From Prunus persica (Eukaryota; Streptophyta; Magnoliopsida; Rosales; Rosaceae): a stretch of DNA of 64,000 nucleotides. How positions within the stretch are numbered: position 1 is the stretch's first letter; the number at the start of each line of letters is the position of its first letter. Positions 57,830 to 64,000 of this stretch are shown piece after piece. The notes beneath the pieces are model-generated. The model was not told the DNA's origin and made no database searches. It saw only the letters and a list, made by a program, of their open reading frames with translations. A program made the position numbers and the translations under genes. The DNA lies in NCBI RefSeq assembly GCF_000346465.2, contig NC_034012.1, positions 3,423,488-3,487,487 on the forward strand, written 5' to 3'.

Positions 57830-58528
57830 TGTCAATACTGAATTTTATTTCAAGCCAAACAAGGCACGAAAGATACAAAAGAAAGGAGATAAAGAACCAA
57901 TTAAGAAAGCCTATCAACTGAATACTCCCGCAAACAAAGTTATCAAATAGGGGGGCGTGGTAGCCCATCAGACACTAACACCTGAACCAGAGACAGTGGT
58001 GGTCGTGAAACCCCGCTTTCCAGCTCCACTACTCTAACACCAATCAAGGCTGCCTCATGAGCAGCCTAATTAAGACGCCTGCTAATCCAGTTCCATCTCA
58101 CTCCCTAAAAGAGCAACAAGTCTTGGATATTTCTTCGAGCAGGGGAAAAACACACCACACCTTGTTCCTCACATCTCCCTTCACTCCATTTATAAGGAGT
58201 CTTGAATCGGTTTCCACAATAACTTCTCTATGCCCAAGGTTAGTAGCAAACACAAGACCTTGGATGTCCGCATTGGCCTCGGCAGCAAGCATAGAATCAC
58301 ATATAATAGGGTCAGCCAAACCCACTTCAAAGTCCCCATTAGCATTCCAGATAATTACCCCAAAGCCTTATTTGAACGAATCACTCACCCACCCTCTATC
58401 TATATTAATTTTTACAAAATTTTCATGAGGGGGTATCCAGGAAGCGGGGTCAGCACTTGTTGTTAGTTCTGTAACATCATCCACGTCAGGCTTCAGCCAC
58501 ACATCAATAAACTCTCTTTTGGCACGTA

Positions 58529-58994
58529 GGCCCAGTTTGGTTCACGTAATGGATTTGAGAGGAAACTATTTCCCATGTCATTTTCTAAAGAATGGGAATG
58601 AAAGATTCATTTCCCACGTTTGGTAATGTCGGGAAAGTAACCACGAGATTTCACTTTGTTTCCTTTCCCATGTTTGTTTTGAGTAGAAATGGAAACAAAG
58701 TTTGTATAATTTTTCAATTATACCCATATTAAATCAAATAAAAAAAGAACGCATTTAATGATACGTTGTAATTATAAATTGTTCATAAGGACAAAATAAT
58801 CATGAAAATTGTACATTGAATGTTGGCTCATTTTCCCAAACTTTCCCATGAGGAGGGTAAGAAGATGACTTCACTTTCCCCCCTACTTTTCCATGTGCCA
58901 AGCAACCACTTCCCATGCGTGGACTTACTAAACATGGGAAAACAATTGAATTCTCATTCCCAAGCCTCCTTTTTTATGAACCAAACGGGGCCAT
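58529..58994. mobile_element. MITE nested in the LINE remnant
   Basis: The ends GGCCCAGTTTGGTTCA (left) and GGCCCCGTTTGGTTCA (inverted right) are terminal inverted repeats around 465 bp of non-coding sequence with internal TTTCCCATG foldbacks. The target duplication is unclear, so PIF/Harbinger and hAT both remain possible. Confidence 0.7.
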
Positions 58995-59361
58995 AATGCT
59001 TTCTCAATCACCACAATTGGCTTAATTATGCGCCCCTCAATCATAGCTTTGCATCTGGACTTCCAGATTTCCCACACCAGAAAACTCACAAGAATGAGCA
59101 TGTTCTTCTTCTCATATCTTTCGTGCAGGATCTGATATTAAGCAGCTCACTCAACCAAATATCAATAGTACGTACGAAAGCTTTGGGTATCAATACAGAG
59201 ATAGAGAGGAGAGCCAAACCACATTGCATGAGTCCAAGGACAAAGGAAAAGAACATGTTCAATGGATTCCTCGAACTGCTCACATAGAACACAATAGGAG
59301 ACTCACAAATCTTTCTCTTAAATAAATGCAATCTCGTCAAAATTGTATTCGATACTATACG

Positions 59362-59565
59362 TGTAACATCCCACATCGACCAACAGAGAATGGGTAATAT
59401 GCCTTATATGTACATGCCCACTTCCATCTGGTATGAGACTTTTTGGGAGCTCACTGGCTTCGGAGTCATGGAAACTCCGAAGTTAAGCGAGTTGGGGGCT
59501 AGAGCAATCCCAAAATGGGTGACTCACTGGGAAGTTGTTCCTGAGCTCCTAGAAACAAAACCGTG
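59362..59565 (+). mobile_element. Cassandra-like TRIM LTR fragment with 5S rRNA-like promoter
   Basis: Begins TGTAACATCCCACATCGACC, a known start of Cassandra LTRs, and contains a 5S-like block at about 59474-59535 (AACTCCGAAGTTAAGCGAGT, AATGGGTGACTCACTGGGAAG), followed by ACAAAACCGTGAGG. The 3' part of the LTR is missing. It lies inside LINE sequence. Cassandra is a non-autonomous retroelement that carries 5S promoter sequence in its LTR. Confidence 0.8.
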
Positions 59566-59770
59566 AGGATAGAGAGGGGACCCAATTATCAGACCAAATG
59601 TTGGTGCTTTCACCATTCATAATAAGCCTTCCAGGTTTACTCATAGCAACATCTTTGCAACCGAAAATGCTCGACCAGATCCAAGAGGATCTACTTCCCA
59701 GCACAGCATCCTTGAAGTCACAATCAGAATAGTATCCGGTTTTCAAGAGCCGCACCCATAAAGCATATGG

Positions 59771-60890
59771 GTTGCTGACTACACTGCAGTATATGCAAGT
59801 ACTAGTAAATATATATGTGGCTCTGATTTATGCTGATTAGATAAAAGAAAGTGAATTATTAGCTCTTATTATTAAAATAGTTTTCACGTTTCCCACATTG
59901 CCTGGTGCCTTTAGCCAAAACTAACAGGACGACAAACAATCCATAATTGAGATCATGCAAGCATGCCCTACTTATCTTTGCAGCTAGCAGGCAAAATAAC
60001 AGCCTTTCCAGCTTCTGCCGGATGCGTGAAAGCTCCACGAGTACAGTAATTTTGGCTCCACATATATACAAGGAAATATCTATTTGTCTTCTCACACTCC
60101 AAAACCCTAGCTAATAATAATGTCACCATTTTATATATATAGCGTCAGAATCACGGGACACATTTTTCACACACATTTTAGATCATTGGATTTAAAAACT
60201 TTCAATGGTTGAGATTGGATTTGATTTATATACATTTATTTATTTTTTTTCAAACAAAATGAAATCTTTGGAAATATAATGTGTGTCAAAAAGTTAATCT
60301 AAAAGTAAAAAGTTGTGGCTTACATAAATGTTATTGTAGGATGTTTTGAACAAAAAAGGTTTAACTTATTCTGTGTACGTAAAAACGTGAACGGTGTGCC
60401 AAGAAATTTTTTCAAAAGCAAAGACAAGTGATTGTCTTTCGACAATGACATGACATGACATCACAGTGGTGGGGATAACGCTGTGATATTGCAAATCACC
60501 TATTCAACCTACATCAACCTACATCTATATACTGTATATATATGTTCTCTTTGTCTTTTTGTGGGAAAAAAATAATTGAGACAAGGTCGGTGCCGTACGT
60601 CCATGCAAACTCATATTCACAGCCAAACAAACTCATTTTCGTATTGATATAATTTAAACCTTTCAGTACACAAGAAGAAGAAGATCACAAATTTGATGAA
60701 CATCTCAAAATTCTAAAGACCAAACAAGATCACTGCAACAAAGAATACCATGACGTAATGCATGATATATATAATATATATGTTTATATATATAGTAGCT
60801 AAGTTATTTTTCTCTTTTGAATCTTATGGCGCATGCATGATTATATGTCACTGCAACCATTGATTCAAAATGTGCAGGAGGAGTTTTTGA
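59771..60890. other. Spacer between the LINE remnant and GDSL-6
   Basis: AT-rich, with several TATATA runs (60525-60545, 60765-60800). No gene seen; it includes the GDSL-6 3' flank. Confidence 0.5.
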
Positions 60891-63077
60891 TTAAAGCAGA
60901 GCGAGCCGGCGAATATCGACAGGGTAAGCGTCCGAGGGACGAACAGCGCTGTATGCTCTCCTTGCTACGACGTTGTTTCCGGCCTCAGTTGGATGAAATG
61001 CATCCCAAAACAGATACTCATTCCTATTTTGGCATGGAGTTTGGAGAGGAAGACATGTAATTTGGCCATTGTTCCTCCCTACCCCACAGCACCCTGCGTT
61101 TGTAACTCTAAATCCTGAAATCAAAACAAACAAAGAAAAAAAGAACGTTCCAATCGCGTCACATAATTGTTCTCCTAAAAGTTAAAAAGTGAAATAAAAA
61201 TTACCACTAAGTTTTAAGTAATATTTGTTTTTGTGACAAATGTACCTTTAATTGATTCTGTAAAAATTAACGAAAAAGCGAGAAGTCGTCCAAGCTACTT
61301 CATTACTTAACTCGTTATGTGACCGCTTTTTCGTTAATTTGAACGGAATGAACTAAAAGAAGAACAAATAGGGTAGAAATGTCACAGAATAAAACAGTTT
61401 TATTTTGAAGTTGAATAAAAGAGGGGGTTTTGAAATTAGCCCCTGTATTTACCATATTGTGCAGGGCTGGTTATTATGTCCTGGAAAATGCCATAAGAGT
61501 CTACGAAGATAACTCTTGCATCTGATAGATTAGTGTTGAATTCATTGGCAAGTGCCTTCAGCTTGCTATTGAAAATTTGGTTTGCGGAGTTTATTTTTTC
61601 TACGCATGATGCACCATCTGGGCTATTTTGGGCCAATTCATTTGGACTGCAACCTATTTGACCAATTCCAAACAACACAATCTTCCTTGCTCCATAATTG
61701 TACAAAATCTATACAACACACGCCAACAGCATTCAACAATTAAAAATACAATTCTTGTAAAGAAAACCAATGGGAACTGGCTGTGTATAGGTATATATGT
61801 ATGTATGTATAATGTATGCATGCACACGAAACAAGTACTCAAGTACATACGCATCTACCACCGTATACACAAATAGAACTCGACCCCAAGAAGGCCCAAA
61901 TGTCAACTCAAAGATAGGCCTGGTGAGAGAATAACTTAAGGCCTATTTTAAACATGGGCAAGATTTGGGCTCATAGTTATCAAAATTCATTTGAGATTAA
62001 TAAGAAATGTTCTCTCATCAAATTGTCGAACAATATAAGATGTCACCATGAAAAATGTTTTAGATGAACCTAAATGCACAAAAAATGAATGGAATGGGGA
62101 GAAAGACTAACCCTTAGTTGCTGACTGTAATCTTGGATAAGAGAAGTAGCATATTCCTCGGTAGTAAATTGGTTGCCGGTGGAGTAAAATTGTGGCATGA
62201 AATAGTTGTTGAGGTAATCGTTGCTGCCTAACCCAACTGAGTATATGCATTTGCCCAGATAATTTGCAGCTTGGTCCTCATCGCCAAGTAAGTTTACAAC
62301 TTGGGACACTACGTTCTGGTAATTCTTTACCTGACCACTAAATGTAATCCGGCCTCCCTGCAACATTCAAAAACATGATTAGAATATAATTAACATTATA
62401 AACACATGCATAATTATGTTTTAGTGAATATATGTGTCATGAAAAAAGTTGTAATTACCAATTGACGTCCAGTTTCCTCTCTAATCCCAGCAGCTGCAGA
62501 TGCAAAGTTTACTCCTTTGAGTATGTCTTGGCCTCTAGCAGTTGCATAGGGTGGAATATAATCATCAAAACCCAAAAGCTCAGCTGCAGATAATTTGAAG
62601 GACACTTGATCATCAGTACATATATCATATAGAGTTATGCTGAATTTTAATGTTTTGGTTTTTTACTTTTTACACAAGCAGTTTTCTTTTCCTGGTCATG
62701 AATTATGTGACCATGTAGTTTATTTTTGGGATTTCTGGGTTTTTTAGAAAGCAACAGATGAAAGGCTCAGAGAAATAAATTTCACTCTTTAATGTCATAA
62801 ATGAGGAAGGCAGATGGGTTGAGAACTACTGTAGCATTCTTTATTGTTATTTTAATTTTCAACGAAATGAATAGGAGAGGCATGGTACTTTAACAAATGG
62901 TCCCTCAGAATGCAGATGATAATCATAAAGGCTGCATGTATCCAAAATCCATGACACACAGAGAAGTCTTAGTTTCAAAATTCCATTACCAAAACGCTTA
63001 GCTACTTCCTAGAGCATGATTAGATGAGGAAACTAAAGAGATTAAGTGATCATTAACAAGTTAGCAGAAAATGATAT

Positions 63078-63117
<40 letters not shown>

Positions 63118-63373
63118 GTGGGAGCTCACCAACAACATCAACAGTGGTTTTGCCGTTGGAAAATCTTCCAGTAGGTCCACCAAAGTCGATCCCATAAGGC
63201 AAATAATCAGCTCTGGCCAAGGACTGAAGCTGGTTATTATTGCCATTATCGACCAAGGAGTCTCCAAATATGAAGTAGCAAGGCACTTGTGGTGCAGCTC
63301 TAACCCCAATATTGCACCACAAGTTCAACGCCAAAACCACAACCACACACACCGCCCACATTTTGTTCACCAT
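60891..63373 (-). CDS. GDSL esterase/lipase, array member 6, the most divergent
   Basis: Five exons, high to low: 63373-63130, 62583-62459, 62357-62112, 61708-61453, 61114-60891; 364 residues. Signal peptide MVNKMWAVCVVVVLALNL, then [59 protein letters not shown] and LFWDAFHPTEAGNNVV. It differs from members 1-5 in exon 4 (QNSPDGASCVEKINSANQIF, ITSPAQYG) and exon 5 (GVGRNNGQITCLPLQ) and looks like the widespread At1g29660/At5g45670 type, so it may be the ancestral copy of the array. Catalytic Ser, Asp and His are present. Confidence 0.93.
63083..63114 (+). repeat. (GA)n microsatellite just inside GDSL-6 intron 1
   Basis: About 32 nt of GA starting some 15 nt downstream of the exon 1 donor on the minus strand. 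Confidence 0.9.
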
Positions 63374-64000
63374 TGGCCCAAATTTAGCAATAAAAACTTA
63401 AAGATAGCAAGCAATGAAAATGACCAAGAAGATGGAAAGGTAGATATGATGTGCGTGTGAGGAACTTAAAAGCAAGGTGCATGAGAATATATAATAGTGG
63501 GAGGCCAGCCAAAGCAAATGAGATTGGATATGTCGACATAGCTTTTACAGTTGAGAGAGTTAGTTCGATGCATTAATTTCACGCGGATATAATGTGAGAC
63601 TGTCTATGGCAAAGGCCAGCTCTGACACCTCTCTCTCTCTCTCTCCTCTCTGCTCTCTGCTCTGAATTCTCATAAGTTTTTGAATTCCAATAACTTATTG
63701 CTCTTGCATTTCATCACAGTGTTGTAACTAATCTCAATGACATCCAATCTGTAATTAATCAGGAAGGCACCACTGGCTTTCCATGCAAATTTGTGTAGTT
63801 CCTAGGACCCTAGCTAAATTTAGACACCATTGGCTTCTAGTTAGGTTTGTTCTCTAACCTATTTTTACCAAAGGTGAAGGTGAGCCATTGACGACAGAAA
63901 TTGGAGACCAATTTGGACGTTGAAAGGGACCACCATATATGTTCATCAATGATAAATAATTAATGTTTAATCCTAAATGAGTATGTAACTAATTATATGT
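63374..64000. other. GDSL-6 promoter region to window edge
   Basis: A TATATAAT (63488-63495) lies on the upstream side of GDSL-6. A CT-rich stretch follows (63630-63660). No further gene is visible. Confidence 0.5.

Larger units (their letters stand above)
57830..59770 (-). mobile_element. Decayed L1-type LINE retrotransposon, 3' part
   Basis: On the minus strand, in order: reverse-transcriptase C-terminal region (ALWVRLLKTGYYSDCDFKDA, then IWSDNWVPS; 59770-59566), zinc-finger RT part (TRLHLFKRKI; about 59340-59060), RNase H-like part (AEANADIQGLVFATNLGHRE, VIVETDSRLLING; about 58320-58100), and a 3'UTR-like end (GTATCTTTCGTGCCTTGTTT, 57890-57840). Frames are broken and two foreign pieces interrupt it. 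Plant LINEs of this type copy themselves by target-primed reverse transcription; this copy is dead. Confidence 0.8.

Noticed and set aside
1..64000. Prokaryotic systems (CRISPR, operons, defence islands, phage)
   Set aside because: The window is plainly plant nuclear DNA with spliced genes; tandem and palindromic arrays here lack CRISPR spacing and cas genes.

Overview
This is a nuclear plant genome window. Genes have GT-AG introns, AT-rich spacers, long CT/GA microsatellites and several classes of plant transposon. The AGAMOUS-type MADS protein, a Cassandra-like 5S-bearing LTR fragment and the compact gene spacing suggest Rosaceae, most likely Prunus; that assignment is an inference from recognised sequence, not a search.

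Left part (1-25 kb), ordinary single-copy genes: a pollen-type leucine-rich-repeat extensin on the minus strand, running off the left edge; a MACPF protein of the CAD1/NSL1 family (+); an NRT1/PTR-family transporter (+) whose first coding exon holds only its ATG; an oil-body-associated protein 1 (+) with a seed-type RY plus ABRE promoter signature; a cyclic phosphodiesterase (+); and an ankyrin/Raf-like integrin-linked-kinase-type protein kinase (+). All exon joins keep frame and give family-typical lengths.

Middle (25-33 kb), gene-poor: a 1.58 kb Mutator-like element with long terminal inverted repeats and a 10-bp target duplication carries a captured fragment that reads as the giant protein BIG (UBR4/calossin family), split by an array of about twelve degenerate 'TATAGCCG..CGGCTATA' palindromes. 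It looks like a Pack-MULE. At 33.1-39.9 kb lies an AGAMOUS (C-class MADS) gene with a 5'UTR intron and a 3.9 kb second intron. That intron holds LFY-like CCANTG(G/T) sites and paired CCAATCA boxes, as in the known AG enhancer, plus a SINE with its target duplication.

Right part (40.4-63.4 kb): a tandem array of GDSL esterase/lipase genes, all on the minus strand, all with five exons and the same intron phases (1,0,0,1). Five appear intact. One is a pseudogene in which about 640 bp of coding region has been replaced by a 2.6 kb tandem array of ~770-bp units full of CGTCGG palindromes. Another has an in-frame internal deletion. The spacers hold a foldback element with an 8-bp target duplication, SINEs, a 65-bp near-perfect hairpin, and a decayed LINE that carries a nested MITE and a Cassandra-like LTR fragment. 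Nothing prokaryotic (operons, CRISPR, phage) is present. The least-described items here are the palindrome array inside the Pack-MULE and the CGTCGG tandem array inside the GDSL pseudogene.
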